Positions 7,543-17,828 of a stretch of DNA of 22,552 bases are shown piece after piece. This stretch comes from an uncultured Eubacterium sp. (lineage in GTDB: Bacteria > Bacillota_A > Clostridia > Lachnospirales > Lachnospiraceae). The position numbers and the translations under genes were made by a program. The stretch spans positions 1-22,552 of the forward strand of contig CAOKJJ010000073.1 in NCBI GenBank assembly GCA_948468465.1, given 5' to 3'. The notes below the pieces were generated by a model. That model was not told the origin of the DNA. It did no database searches and saw only the letters and a program-made list of their open reading frames with translations. The stretch's first letter is position 1; each line of letters begins with the position of its first letter.

Positions 7543-9266
7543 GGTCATGTTCGATGAGGATTTACCGGCTGGGCCATGGGCTGTGCGTATTGCTGTATGG
7601 CGTGAAGGATGATGGAGAGCCGTATCACGCGGTTATTGACTGCGGATCCAGGAAGGAGCTTCGCAAAATAAAATATAACGCGCCGCAAGGAGCTTCGGCA
7701 GGTGTGATCAATACAACCGCGGCCGTGCAGGATATTGTGAATAAAATTAGGGAAGACGGCAGCAGCCATCTGGACTTGCTCGTAAGCTCCCATCAGGACG
7801 ACGATCATAATAATCTTATTTATGAATTGTTAAACAGGCTGAACGGATGGGGAAGGACGCCGAAAAATGATACGGATACATGGATTGGCCTTTCGTGTCA
7901 GCGGATGTTAAATACGTATTTTCATACGTCAAGGGAAATACAGATCTCAGGGGAGCAAAAAAAATATACATGTACGGCGGTAAGAGACTTGGAACGGATT
8001 GAGTATGAACAAATTTATGACAGCTCTGCTACCAATCATATGAAAATGACCGTTTATCAAAAAGATGCCGTTTTTACAGGAACGGAACTGGTGGATTTTG
8101 AGCTTCAGATCGAGATCGCATGCAGATTTGAAGATGATCAGGTGCTGCTGATGGATGCAGCTATTGTTGTGTCCTGCGCTTATGGGAGGGAAAGAATGCC
8201 TTTTTATTATGGGGACGGAAGTCCTGACTTTGCGCAAAGGTGCAGGCAGCTGTCCGAGGACGTAAAGGCAGAATGTGAAGAACGCCAGATCCATGAAATA
8301 TTTGCTTCTTATATCGGAAAATTTATTCAAAGAAGAATTGCGGAATTTGAAAGGCAGTTTTATATGGAAAACGGGAAAATGAATCCGGAATATTTTCAGG
8401 GGCATTATTATCAGGTGCAGTTTCCGGTTAAGCGGATTATTTTGGGAGGAGGAAGCGAAGGGAGTACTTACAGCAACCTGAGCGCATTTTTATGCAATTA
8501 TGCCAATATGACGGGCGGCATGTTTGCGAGATATGACGATTATACGTTTCTGACGATCAGGGAAGGAGAAATTGTCGATACGAAAAGTCAGTCAGATTAC
8601 AGAGGATACGGTGCGTCTGTCTGGGAAATGCAGGGAGGTACGATGACGGTCTTTGGAACGATTTCCGAAGCCGGAGACGCCGTGGAGAAAAACGCGACGT
8701 CCACGGTCATCAAATTTGTTTATGCGGGTTTTCAATCCGTGCTCTTTCCCGCGGATACAACAGCCCATCATTTCAGCAGAATTGCAGTGGAGGTAACAGC
8801 GGGCGTTACTTCTATGATAGCGCCGCATCATGGTTCTTATCATACGACGTTTGTATTTGACGCGGAAAAGAAGATGCTGACGGATGACAAACAGCCGTTA
8901 TGCATGCTGTATTCCAAAATAGCGCCGGTAATTACTTATGTGAGCGAATGCTACGCGAATGACAGCTATTGCCTTCCGCGTGCTGAATTTTTGGTGAAAG
9001 CGTCTGATTATGCGGTCAGACGAGTGCCCCTGCACAGCATTTCCTGTTACACGAGTGCTTCTCGTCTGAGCCATCAGGTATATGATACGACGGACAGTGT
9101 ATATAATACGGGTAATTTATGCATATCCGCGGATGCCTGTTATGATTATTTTGAAGCAGATCTGATGCGGGATCCTCCGCTGCCGGAAGCAGGAAGTTTT
9201 TCCCATGCGCAGACAAGGATGTCAGCGGAAAAGAAGCGATTGCCGCCAGACCGGTTATTTATGTAA
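7539..9266 (+). CDS. Gene D: ComEC-type metallo-beta-lactamase-fold hydrolase, 575 aa
   Basis: The N-terminus (RLGHGLCVLLYG, then YHAVIDCGS with Asp34) is the first strand pair of the MBL fold. VSSHQDDDHNN gives H85-x-D87-D88-D89-H90, the ComEC-like variant of HxHxDH. LFPADTT supplies Asp406, and IAPHHGS gives His430-His431-Gly-Ser, the ComEC-type distal motif. The metal site therefore looks complete and the enzyme is probably an active metal-dependent hydrolase. ComEC-type domains act on DNA or phosphodiesters, but this protein has none of the ComEC membrane domains and no signal peptide. A long insert (about 110-330) separates the two motif groups. ATG 7539 overlaps the gene C stop by four bases and AAGGGG lies upstream; ATG 7554 with GAGGT before it is an alternative start. 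The substrate is unknown. Confidence 0.85.
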   Translation: MRSCSMRIYRLGHGLCVLLYGVKDDGEPYHAVIDCGSRKELRKIKYNAPQGASAGVINTTAAVQDIVNKIREDGSSHLDLLVSSHQDDDHNNLIYELLNRLNGWGRTPKNDTDTWIGLSCQRMLNTYFHTSREIQISGEQKKYTCTAVRDLERIEYEQIYDSSATNHMKMTVYQKDAVFTGTELVDFELQIEIACRFEDDQVLLMDAAIVVSCAYGRERMPFYYGDGSPDFAQRCRQLSEDVKAECEERQIHEIFASYIGKFIQRRIAEFERQFYMENGKMNPEYFQGHYYQVQFPVKRIILGGGSEGSTYSNLSAFLCNYANMTGGMFARYDDYTFLTIREGEIVDTKSQSDYRGYGASVWEMQGGTMTVFGTISEAGDAVEKNATSTVIKFVYAGFQSVLFPADTTAHHFSRIAVEVTAGVTSMIAPHHGSYHTTFVFDAEKKMLTDDKQPLCMLYSKIAPVITYVSECYANDSYCLPRAEFLVKASDYAVRRVPLHSISCYTSASRLSHQVYDTTDSVYNTGNLCISADACYDYFEADLMRDPPLPEAGSFSHAQTRMSAEKKRLPPDRLFM

Positions 9267-9286
9267 AAGGATAAAGGACAAACATA

Positions 9287-12200
9287 ATGAACGCAATGAA
9301 TACAATAAAGATAGAACAGATCTATGAGGAGCTTTGCCGGGCGATAAAAGACAAAACACTAACGATTCGTCAGGATGTATGCAATGGCCTGTTTGCACAT
9401 CTTTTGCGGTCGCTTTCACAGGAGGCTGTAACAGTTGCGGACTGTACGGCGCAGCTGGGAGGCGGACAGATTACCGTGCATGGAGCGGCCGAGGTCCGGC
9501 CGTATGCTTCGTTCGGGCCTCAGACTTTTTCCGCGGTCATTCGAATCGAAAATGACCAGATCAAATATGAGGCGCAGCTTGTCGTAAATGGCTGCGGCAT
9601 GCTTAAGGAGCTGTGCCGTGCACAAGGGATACATATGGAGGAGGACAGCTTGTTTGCGCGGTTTGGCATACAGTATCCGGTTCTTCATATCTGTTCGGAT
9701 CAGTTTGTATCGGAAGGCGGTTATCAGATCACAGGAACGGCGTGCATTGGCGTCAGTCACGGACTGGTTGCAGTGATCGGACTGATTTCTGAGAGCATGC
9801 CGTTTACAGGGAATGTGCAAAAGGCTTATGGACAAAATTATTGCCAGATCAATTTTATGACAGGAAAAAATGACTTTGTGCTGCCGCTTGGTCAGGCATC
9901 TGCTGTTTTGGCGATGCGTACGATGAATCCGCAGCCGTTATTTCAAACAGAGCCGGAAGCATATGCATATCTTTTATTTGAAATTCACAGCGGGCGCGGC
10001 GCCGGAATGAAATTTCAGATGGCCGTTTCGACCCGCATGAGCAAGAAATGTTTTGCAGCCGCGTATTTTCATCCGGTACTGACGCCTGCGAATGTGGAAA
10101 CTTATGTATGGGATTTGTTCGGGATTCCAGGCGAAAGCCTGCTGCTGCCGGAAGACGCGGCTGTAAGTAACTTTGGTTTGCAAAAAATCGAGCTTCGGCT
10201 AAATAGGAAAGGAACAAAGCTGACCGAAGGATTTGAGTTAGAAAATATAAAAATGGCTTTTTGCCTGGATCAGCCGTGGGATACGCCGGTACAGGGATTA
10301 AAGCTGGATGAGTTTGGCGTATTTCCAGAAGTGACGCTGTGGGAAGGACAGCAGATAACGACGCTTACGGTATCCGCCGCGGCATCTTTAACATTCGGAG
10401 CTTACTGCATCAAAGGAAGGCTGAAAGGATGCTTCCCGCAGCAGGAATATGAAGGATCTCTGGCGCTTTATCAAAACGAAGAACAGCACGAACAGCTGAC
10501 GCTTGCGGATCTGGCCGGGGATTTTCAGGCTCCGGTGCCGGATGCGTGGGCGAAGCCATTAGCGGACTTTCATATTTATGCGAAGGTGCTGGAGCATTCG
10601 TATGAGCTGACGGCTTCTGCGGAGGGGATTGTTTCGATACAGATCGGAAGTCTGAAGATTTCGATAGATCGTGTGATGGTTGATGCAAAAGTGCATCCTG
10701 CGGGAAACGAGTTTTCGTTTAGCGGCCTGTTTGGATTTGGCACTGGGGAGGATCGTTTTCAGTTTGAAGTGAATGCGTCTTATGATCAGTACTGGACTTT
10801 TTCGGGTGCGCTGACAGAAGGGAAAATCAGTATCGCAAAGCTGTTTGCGGCAATGTTTAAGACGGCTGTTTCGCCTGCGGCAGCGGACATAATCATCGAC
10901 GGGTTGTCTGTTTCATTTGCGCCGTTTACAGGGGAGCTTCGCCTGTTTGCTTCGTTTGGCATCTGTTGGTTTGAGGTGCTTGGAATTCGGCCAAAGCTTG
11001 GAGGCAGAGTAAAAATCGTAAAAAAACAGGACGATTCGCTTGCTGCTTCGGCGTTATTTTATCTGGATATCGGCGCGCTGCATTTTCTTGTACAGGCGGA
11101 TGATTTTTATACAGAGCATATCCGGTTTTTGTTTCGCGTTTCTATTCATAAAGTGTATGTGCAGGGCATTTATTCCAAAGAAAAGGGGGATGAGATCGTC
11201 CGTCTTTCATTGGGAGGGATGACGTTTGGGGATCTTGTGCTTGCGTTTATTCACTTACTGAATCCGAACGCGAAATCTTATCTGTCTTCGCCGTGGGATA
11301 TCCTCAATAAAATAAACCTGTCTGATATTGAAGTGGTCATCAACGCCACGCAGGAAACGGCGGCGGTACTGTACCATATTAATATTTCGATTGCCGGACT
11401 GATGCAGATCAAAGACATCGGCGTCAAATATGAAAAAAAAGAACAAAAAGTCTCGTATATTGTAACGGGCAGCCTTTTGGACCAGACATACGACATAGGA
11501 AACCCCATTTCCTGGGACGCGGTGGACGGCGCGCCTCCGCAGCATGCGGCGGCAGGCGAGACGAAGACAAAGGTATCGTATCTTGGGCTTGGGAGCCATT
11601 TACAGGTGGATACGTCGTCCGGTTCTGTTGCAGAAGCGCTCAAAAAGTTAAAAGAACAGCTAAAACCCTCAGGTTCCAGCGCTCCGGATATTTCCTACAG
11701 TGACAAAAATGACTGGATGTTTGGTGCGGACATAACGATCGGTGATTTATTCCGGCTGCAGATGGTTTTGATTGATCCGGCTTTGTATGGGGCGGCCATT
11801 ACGGTTGATGTTTCAGAAAAGTCGCCGCTTTTTTATTTTAACGGTCTTGCGCTGGAGCTTGTTTATCAAAAAATTAGTGATACGGTTGGCATGTTTCGCT
11901 GCAGCGTAACGCTGCCAAAGACAATGTCACGCCTGGAGCTGGGCGTGCTGACGGTGATGCTTGGACAGATTTCCGTGGAGATATATACAAACGGCAGCTT
12001 TTTGATAGATCTGGGATTTCCGCATAATGGTGATTTTTCAAAATCGTTCGGCCTGGAGTATGGAATTTTTACAGGGCGGGGCGGCGTTTACTTCGGCGTA
12101 TTGGAAGGGGACGCGGTAAAACAGGTTCCGGAAACGAAAAATGGGGCGTTTACACCAGTTGTACTTTTAGGCATCGGTCTCTGCATCGGGGTGGGCCGTT

Positions 12201-15200
12201 CTTTTGACCTTGGTGTGGTCAAAGGCGGCGTGTCGCTGACGGTCACGGGCATTTTAGAAGGAGCGTTTGCGGTCTTTCATCCTTCGGATGCTTCACAGAA
12301 AGAGGCCGTTTATTATCGTGTCAGTGCGGCTGCGGGTATCCGGGGGACTTTATTTTTAAGCGTGGACTTTAAAATCATTTCCATATCGGCTGCGGCGGAG
12401 ATTTCAGCTGTGTGCAGCTTTTGCATGGAAAGCTATCGGCAGTCGGTTCTGCGGGTTTCGTTATATTTAAGGCTGGCGGCTTCGATTAAAATTTTGTTTA
12501 TCAAAATTTCTTTTTCGTTTACGTTTCAGCAGGAGGTATCGTTTGCGTTTGGGGAAGACAGGCTTGCGCCGTGGGAGCTTATGCAGGAGCAGACGCGTTC
12601 TGTGCCTGCGGCAGGCAGCCTTAAGATGTTTCCTTGTGTGACGGTAGGAGACTGGAAGCTGCGTGTTTCTTTGCTGCCGCTTTTTTCTGTAAAGCACCCG
12701 GACATGGAGCGTGAACCGTCGTATTGCGCGGCGTTTTTGTGTGTTGTTTCCGGAGCGTATTTTGCGGACATGTTGCAATTGCTGCTGGCGTGGATACTGG
12801 CGGCGTTTGATCAGGATGAAATAACAAAAGAAGATGCCAAGACGATACCGGAGCAGGCGCAGGAAATATTATCGTATGAAATGCTGGATGCGTTTTTTGC
12901 AAAAAATATACATATCACGGTCGATACACAAACGGATGCGCAAGAAGCCGGTTTTTCAGAAGGCGTGTTTTTCCCGATGCTTCCGTGTCTGGATTTGACT
13001 TGTGAAGGGACTAAAATCTGCTACAGCAAAAACTTTGTGACAGAGGAATACTGCCAAAAAATCAATGAATATTTCGCCAGTCTGAATGCAGATCCGTTCC
13101 ATGAAGTTCAGGTACAGGACAGATGCGAGGACAGCATGCCAATTTCAATCAATGAGGCAGTTTTTACAGATTATATTAAAATGATCGTTTCGCAGCTGCT
13201 AGCGGATGTGAAAAGGCAGTTTCAGGGCATTACGATGGAGGCGGACAGCTTTGGCCGGATTACAGAACAATATGATGTGGACGCAGAGCTGTTTTTGGAA
13301 AACAATCCGAATCTTTTGCTTCATATTGATCGTTTGGCGAAATACACATATGTTACGGTACAGGGCGATACGCTGCAAGATCTCCAGGAGCGGTTTGCGC
13401 TGGATGCCAGGCAGCTGTGGGAAGATCTTGCGCATAACGCTGTGATTCCTGCGTATGGCCAGTCTGTCTTGATAAAACAGTATGTGTTTGACAATCGCCT
13501 TGCGCAGATGACCGTAAAAGAAGCGGCTGCGGTATTTTTTGTACGTCTGTATGATCCGCAGGTTTCATACGCCCGTTATGCCAGGCAGCTGGTGGAAGAT
13601 CAGGCGATGGAGGCGGACTGGTACAGCGAACGGTATGGAAGCCGCAGGTTTTTGGTGCCTGGCTGGAGCAGGGAATATACGGCTTTGGCTGGTGATAACG
13701 TGGTACGCGTCGCAAAGGCGGCGGCACTTGTAAACGGAGAAGCGGCAGACGGCTGGAACAGTTTTTTGGAACGTTTTTGCAAGGATCATCCAAAGATGGC
13801 AGCGGAGTATGACATAAATGAAACTGCTGCTATCAAAGACCGGACGCTGCAGGAGCTGCTGCTTCGGATATGTCCGGATATTACGGAATTTTCTGAAGAA
13901 AATGTGTTATGGAATCAGCCGGTGATCAGTCCGTGGAAGGATGTGCTGCTGACAGATGCGAGAGTGGGACTTAAAAATGTAACGCCGGCGCAGGCGGGAA
14001 TGCCCATAACGGAGATTGCACAGGCGCTGTCGGCGCATACTGCCGATCTGGCATGTGCTCAGACGGTAACGGCTGTTCCGTGTAAGCTTTCGAAAGCACA
14101 AATCAAAAGCCTTGTGCTGACAAGTGAGAAAATAACGGAAACAGGCGCCATGATTTCCAGGTTCTTTTTGCAGGGGCTTCGTGTTCCTGCGCCGGACAGT
14201 GAGCAGATGTCTCCGCTGTTTGAGGTTTTGCGCCAGCAGATAGACGTTACATTTAAGGAGGATGCCTTTCGATTTTCCGTTGAAAAAAATCCGGATGCCG
14301 CATGCGTCTGGACAGACGGCGTATCTGGCGGCGAAGTGTTTCTTTGCGGCGAAAAGCTGAAACAAGCGCTTCCGGAAGGCAGGCTGGCGGAGCTGTCTGT
14401 GCTTAAAAAACTGGAGGATTTTTCGGAAGCGGCCAAATGCTGGTCGGTTACGGATACACAGATTCTATTAAATAAAAACATGCCGCAAATGCTTTGCGCG
14501 ATCCCGCAGGATCTGCGTATCTACCTGGAACGAAACAGTACGGATTCTGTCGTGCTCAAATGCGCGGGAAAGGAGCGGACCGATGTTTCCTGGGCATCTT
14601 TGATCGAACTGCCTCTTGTGCGGGCGGGAAAAAACAGTTATCGTTTTCAGGGAGCCGCGGTACAGCAGCGGCGCGAGCTGTATGCGTTTTTGAACAATCC
14701 GGTCGCACGCATTCGTTTTTTATGCCGTACATCCAGACTGGATACGAATCAGGCGGAATATGCACAGATAGATACACAAAACTGTCTGATTGTCCGTTCG
14801 GATTTATCTACCGAAACGCATTTTGAGGCGGCACGTTCGAACGCGTTCAGCCATATGGCAGGGATGGATGACCCACAGCAGTTTTTGCTCCTTGTCTGGG
14901 AAGGTTCTGTCATAGGCGGCGGATTTTGGATCGTATGCAGCGATATTCCAGACAGCATTTTTCAGGAGGATGGCCGGGGCAGCATTTATATGCTGACGGA
15001 ATTTGCACCGCATGTTTTATCCGGCGGCTATCTGAACCGGGCAGTACTATGTGAGCCTGCTTGCGGCCTCGTCTTTGAAGGGAATGCACAGCGCATGCGC
15101 GTTCCTGATTTTCCGGCGGGAAGCGTCGGCATTTATGGAGAGACAGAGGCTTCAAAGGGCAGCCGCATGCAGGAGCTGTTTCAGATTTTGGGATATACGG

Positions 15201-17788
15201 TGACGGATGCGGATGGTCGTATGATGGAATCTATGCCTGTGCTGCCGCAGCAGCAGAAGGACGCGCCGGCCGATGCGGAGCAGGGCATGTACTACCGGAC
15301 GGGAGTTCCGCTTTACCGTCTTTGCGGACATACGGATTCTGTTTATGCGGCGGTAGGAAAAACATTTCAGCTTCATTTTTTCCGCAGAGACGTGCTTGGC
15401 AATACGGCAGACGCGGGAACGCTTACCATTACGCCGGATTACAATGACTTTTTATTGGATCTGAATCAGATTCCTTTTACAAGCGCAGAGTATGTTGTAA
15501 AAAAGAACGGATTTAAGATTCAGGCTGGCGTGCGGCTTTCTTTTTCGATTTCCGGCCCGCAGGAAAGGGAAATGATCACGTCCGCCGTGCAGGCACAGGC
15601 GCGCCGCGTGATGCAGCAGGCATTTTGTGAGATTGAAATCTGCTTTACGCCGACATTTGCCATGCAGGCCGGCTATACATTAAATGCGGATGATATGACG
15701 GCTTACCGAAGCTTTACAAAAGCGGTCTGCGACGCGCTTTGCCAGCCATCCGGCATGTGCGGGGCAGCTGAGAGGGAAGTATTGATTGTATGGGATTTAT
15801 GTGATTGCGGTGCCAAGGAGCTGGAACTGCCGCAGGAGCTGTTTGAGATCGCCTTAACGGCGAAAATTACGCGTTCTTTGGCAAAATGCGGGGACAGCGG
15901 CATCAAGTACGCAGAGTGCATGATCGCGCGGGCGGATTCGTTTGCATCCTGTTTTGCGGAAGCAATACCGCAGATTTTGCTGGCGGAAGGAAACGGAAAA
16001 CTGTACGGCATTCCAAAGCAGGTTTATTTTGCATCATTTTCCATAGCGCCGTTTTCTTATGAGGCAGGCGGACAGACGGTGCGGTCGCCGGAACTGTATG
16101 CGGCGGCGCCGTTTTCCGCTGGCCTGGTGACAGGCACCGTACAGGTGGAAGAAGAGGCCGTCACTTTTACAGACATAGATATCGAAGCATGGATGAAATG
16201 TTTTTTGGAAGATATGGAACGGCTGCTGAGCGGTGAGCGTTTGGCACAGGCAGCAGTCTTGTGTCCGCAGGAATTAGATCAGCTGATTGAGACAAAAGGA
16301 AAGCTGGCGCAGCAGTTTGCCGGGCGCATCGTGCCGCTTGTGAACGAACTGTCAGCGGATGGTATGCAGACGGCGCGGGAAACAGCCGTGCAGCTTTATA
16401 AAAAATCATTGGAATATGTGTATGATATGGATGTCATGTGCGTTTATCAGGCGGCATTTCAATGCAGTAAAAACTGCAGGCTGGAATCTGTGTTAAGCGG
16501 TTCTGATACGCTGCATGCCGGCAAAGCGGATACGCAGCAGGACTATTATTGTGTGTATTCTACACAATCAAATGCAGAAAAAAATTCAGATACGAAGGAT
16601 CTTCAATTATCATTTCTTCATTTTGAATATGAGATACAGCCCGGCTTGTATGGATACGAGGATTCCAAATGGCTGCGTTTTGTAAATCCGCTTCGTCCGG
16701 ATGGAGAGCGCATCTGTATGGACCTTGAAGCAGAACTTGGCATCCCGCATCCGCGTAAGCTGTTTCCGCAAAGTCCGGTGCTTCTTGCGCAGAGCTGTTC
16801 TTCGAAACAGTCCGCGCTGCTGCGGTACAGCTATACCGTACGCATGTCATGCAGGGCAGTGGAACAAGATACGGTTTATCTGCGGCTGCGCTTTTTATCG
16901 GATTACAGGAGCAGGGCAGGAGGCATGGACCCGGTATTTGAGACGCTTGCGGTTTATGACCGGAAACGGGAGGAGATGCTTTCGCATATTGCGGATATGG
17001 ATGGTGAATTTGTCAGTGCATACAGGCAGGCGGGAGATTTTGCAAAGCAGTTAAATCAAGCGATGGAGCAGATGGCTGTATGCGCAGCAGGTGAAAAAGA
17101 AGCTGCGGAACAATGCAGAGAATTTACTGTAAAGCTTGCTTTTCAAAATTTGTCAAATCCGTCCGCTGCTTCTACTATATGTGCAGAACCTTATGATGAG
17201 GAAAGTAAAAAATTCGCGGACATTTATAAGATTCAGCTGGCAGCGGATATTTTGTCAGAGCTTCATGCAGGCGAGGAGCTTGTGTTTGCGGTAAATATAT
17301 CAAATCTGCCGATTTACTGCTGTCCACAGGTAATATCGTCTGCCTGGATCATACAAAATGAAGATTTGCTGCGAAAAAAGGAGTTTACGTTAAATCCAGC
17401 GTTTATTTTCCGCACGGAAGAGGTATTTTTGGAGCCGTTAACTGTTTGCGCGGACTATGCGTTAAAAGAATCAGCGGCAGATTTTCAGAAGGCGGCAGAA
17501 AAGCTATGGCAGCTGCTTGAAATATCGGATACGGCCAGGCCGTCTGTGGCAGCAGCCTGCAGCTTTCGGCTGGAAACAACGCCGCAGCGGTCTGTGCCGC
17601 TTCGCCTGCCAGCTGTATTTTTGCCGCAGGCAGCTGGGCCAAAAGAGGTGTCTGACGCGTTAGAGCGGTGGTTATTGTCCCTGCAGACAGATGAAAGGCC
17701 GGCGGAAGTTGATTTTCAGGCGCACATTTATGAGAGGCAGAGGGATATTCCTGTTGTGAGCGCGCAGGTATGCATAAGCCTGCAATAA
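9287..17788 (+). CDS. Gene E: giant 2,833-aa beta-rich protein with LysM-like domain
   Basis: The start ATG 9287 has AAAGGA at 9273-9278, 20 bases after the gene D stop. There is no signal peptide or anchor. Residues 1-30 are helical. About 35-1090 is almost continuous amphipathic beta-strand (for example VTGILEGAFAVF near 990 and SLYLRLAASIKILFIKISFS near 1060), which could form an elongated beta-solenoid or groove. Residues 1353-1403 match a LysM domain: YVTVQGDTLQDLQERFALDA, then QLWEDLAHNAVIPAYGQSVLI. A weaker LysM-like YTALAGDNVVRVAKAA begins at Tyr1464. The remaining 1,350 residues are mixed and unrecognised. LysM binds N-acetylglucosamine polymers such as peptidoglycan, and also occurs in tail and baseplate proteins of contractile particles. 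Cysteines are frequent, which suits a cytoplasmic or anaerobic protein. I have the impression that giant LysM proteins with a similar layout exist in other phyla but cannot check. A scaffold role is inferred. Confidence 0.85.
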   Translation: MNAMNTIKIEQIYEELCRAIKDKTLTIRQDVCNGLFAHLLRSLSQEAVTVADCTAQLGGGQITVHGAAEVRPYASFGPQTFSAVIRIENDQIKYEAQLVVNGCGMLKELCRAQGIHMEEDSLFARFGIQYPVLHICSDQFVSEGGYQITGTACIGVSHGLVAVIGLISESMPFTGNVQKAYGQNYCQINFMTGKNDFVLPLGQASAVLAMRTMNPQPLFQTEPEAYAYLLFEIHSGRGAGMKFQMAVSTRMSKKCFAAAYFHPVLTPANVETYVWDLFGIPGESLLLPEDAAVSNFGLQKIELRLNRKGTKLTEGFELENIKMAFCLDQPWDTPVQGLKLDEFGVFPEVTLWEGQQITTLTVSAAASLTFGAYCIKGRLKGCFPQQEYEGSLALYQNEEQHEQLTLADLAGDFQAPVPDAWAKPLADFHIYAKVLEHSYELTASAEGIVSIQIGSLKISIDRVMVDAKVHPAGNEFSFSGLFGFGTGEDRFQFEVNASYDQYWTFSGALTEGKISIAKLFAAMFKTAVSPAAADIIIDGLSVSFAPFTGELRLFASFGICWFEVLGIRPKLGGRVKIVKKQDDSLAASALFYLDIGALHFLVQADDFYTEHIRFLFRVSIHKVYVQGIYSKEKGDEIVRLSLGGMTFGDLVLAFIHLLNPNAKSYLSSPWDILNKINLSDIEVVINATQETAAVLYHINISIAGLMQIKDIGVKYEKKEQKVSYIVTGSLLDQTYDIGNPISWDAVDGAPPQHAAAGETKTKVSYLGLGSHLQVDTSSGSVAEALKKLKEQLKPSGSSAPDISYSDKNDWMFGADITIGDLFRLQMVLIDPALYGAAITVDVSEKSPLFYFNGLALELVYQKISDTVGMFRCSVTLPKTMSRLELGVLTVMLGQISVEIYTNGSFLIDLGFPHNGDFSKSFGLEYGIFTGRGGVYFGVLEGDAVKQVPETKNGAFTPVVLLGIGLCIGVGRSFDLGVVKGGVSLTVTGILEGAFAVFHPSDASQKEAVYYRVSAAAGIRGTLFLSVDFKIISISAAAEISAVCSFCMESYRQSVLRVSLYLRLAASIKILFIKISFSFTFQQEVSFAFGEDRLAPWELMQEQTRSVPAAGSLKMFPCVTVGDWKLRVSLLPLFSVKHPDMEREPSYCAAFLCVVSGAYFADMLQLLLAWILAAFDQDEITKEDAKTIPEQAQEILSYEMLDAFFAKNIHITVDTQTDAQEAGFSEGVFFPMLPCLDLTCEGTKICYSKNFVTEEYCQKINEYFASLNADPFHEVQVQDRCEDSMPISINEAVFTDYIKMIVSQLLADVKRQFQGITMEADSFGRITEQYDVDAELFLENNPNLLLHIDRLAKYTYVTVQGDTLQDLQERFALDARQLWEDLAHNAVIPAYGQSVLIKQYVFDNRLAQMTVKEAAAVFFVRLYDPQVSYARYARQLVEDQAMEADWYSERYGSRRFLVPGWSREYTALAGDNVVRVAKAAALVNGEAADGWNSFLERFCKDHPKMAAEYDINETAAIKDRTLQELLLRICPDITEFSEENVLWNQPVISPWKDVLLTDARVGLKNVTPAQAGMPITEIAQALSAHTADLACAQTVTAVPCKLSKAQIKSLVLTSEKITETGAMISRFFLQGLRVPAPDSEQMSPLFEVLRQQIDVTFKEDAFRFSVEKNPDAACVWTDGVSGGEVFLCGEKLKQALPEGRLAELSVLKKLEDFSEAAKCWSVTDTQILLNKNMPQMLCAIPQDLRIYLERNSTDSVVLKCAGKERTDVSWASLIELPLVRAGKNSYRFQGAAVQQRRELYAFLNNPVARIRFLCRTSRLDTNQAEYAQIDTQNCLIVRSDLSTETHFEAARSNAFSHMAGMDDPQQFLLLVWEGSVIGGGFWIVCSDIPDSIFQEDGRGSIYMLTEFAPHVLSGGYLNRAVLCEPACGLVFEGNAQRMRVPDFPAGSVGIYGETEASKGSRMQELFQILGYTVTDADGRMMESMPVLPQQQKDAPADAEQGMYYRTGVPLYRLCGHTDSVYAAVGKTFQLHFFRRDVLGNTADAGTLTITPDYNDFLLDLNQIPFTSAEYVVKKNGFKIQAGVRLSFSISGPQEREMITSAVQAQARRVMQQAFCEIEICFTPTFAMQAGYTLNADDMTAYRSFTKAVCDALCQPSGMCGAAEREVLIVWDLCDCGAKELELPQELFEIALTAKITRSLAKCGDSGIKYAECMIARADSFASCFAEAIPQILLAEGNGKLYGIPKQVYFASFSIAPFSYEAGGQTVRSPELYAAAPFSAGLVTGTVQVEEEAVTFTDIDIEAWMKCFLEDMERLLSGERLAQAAVLCPQELDQLIETKGKLAQQFAGRIVPLVNELSADGMQTARETAVQLYKKSLEYVYDMDVMCVYQAAFQCSKNCRLESVLSGSDTLHAGKADTQQDYYCVYSTQSNAEKNSDTKDLQLSFLHFEYEIQPGLYGYEDSKWLRFVNPLRPDGERICMDLEAELGIPHPRKLFPQSPVLLAQSCSSKQSALLRYSYTVRMSCRAVEQDTVYLRLRFLSDYRSRAGGMDPVFETLAVYDRKREEMLSHIADMDGEFVSAYRQAGDFAKQLNQAMEQMAVCAAGEKEAAEQCREFTVKLAFQNLSNPSAASTICAEPYDEESKKFADIYKIQLAADILSELHAGEELVFAVNISNLPIYCCPQVISSAWIIQNEDLLRKKEFTLNPAFIFRTEEVFLEPLTVCADYALKESAADFQKAAEKLWQLLEISDTARPSVAAACSFRLETTPQRSVPLRLPAVFLPQAAGPKEVSDALERWLLSLQTDERPAEVDFQAHIYERQRDIPVVSAQVCISLQ

Positions 17789-17811
17789 AAGGATATGAAC
17801 AGGAAAACAGC

Positions 17812-17828
17812 AAAGGAGGACGCCGTTG
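17812..17828 (+). promoter_or_regulatory. Strong RBS selecting a TTG start for gene F
   Basis: AAAGGAGG (about 17812-17819) sits 6 bases before TTG 17826-17828. No ATG lies nearby in frame, and the family conserves an N-terminus of the type MNI(D/N)FH, which the TTG start reproduces exactly. Confidence 0.8.

Noticed and set aside
13676..13790. Second LysM domain in gene E starting at Tyr1464
   Set aside because: YTALAGDNVVRVAKAA starts like LysM, but GDN replaces GDT and the second half does not follow the pattern; mentioned as weak only.
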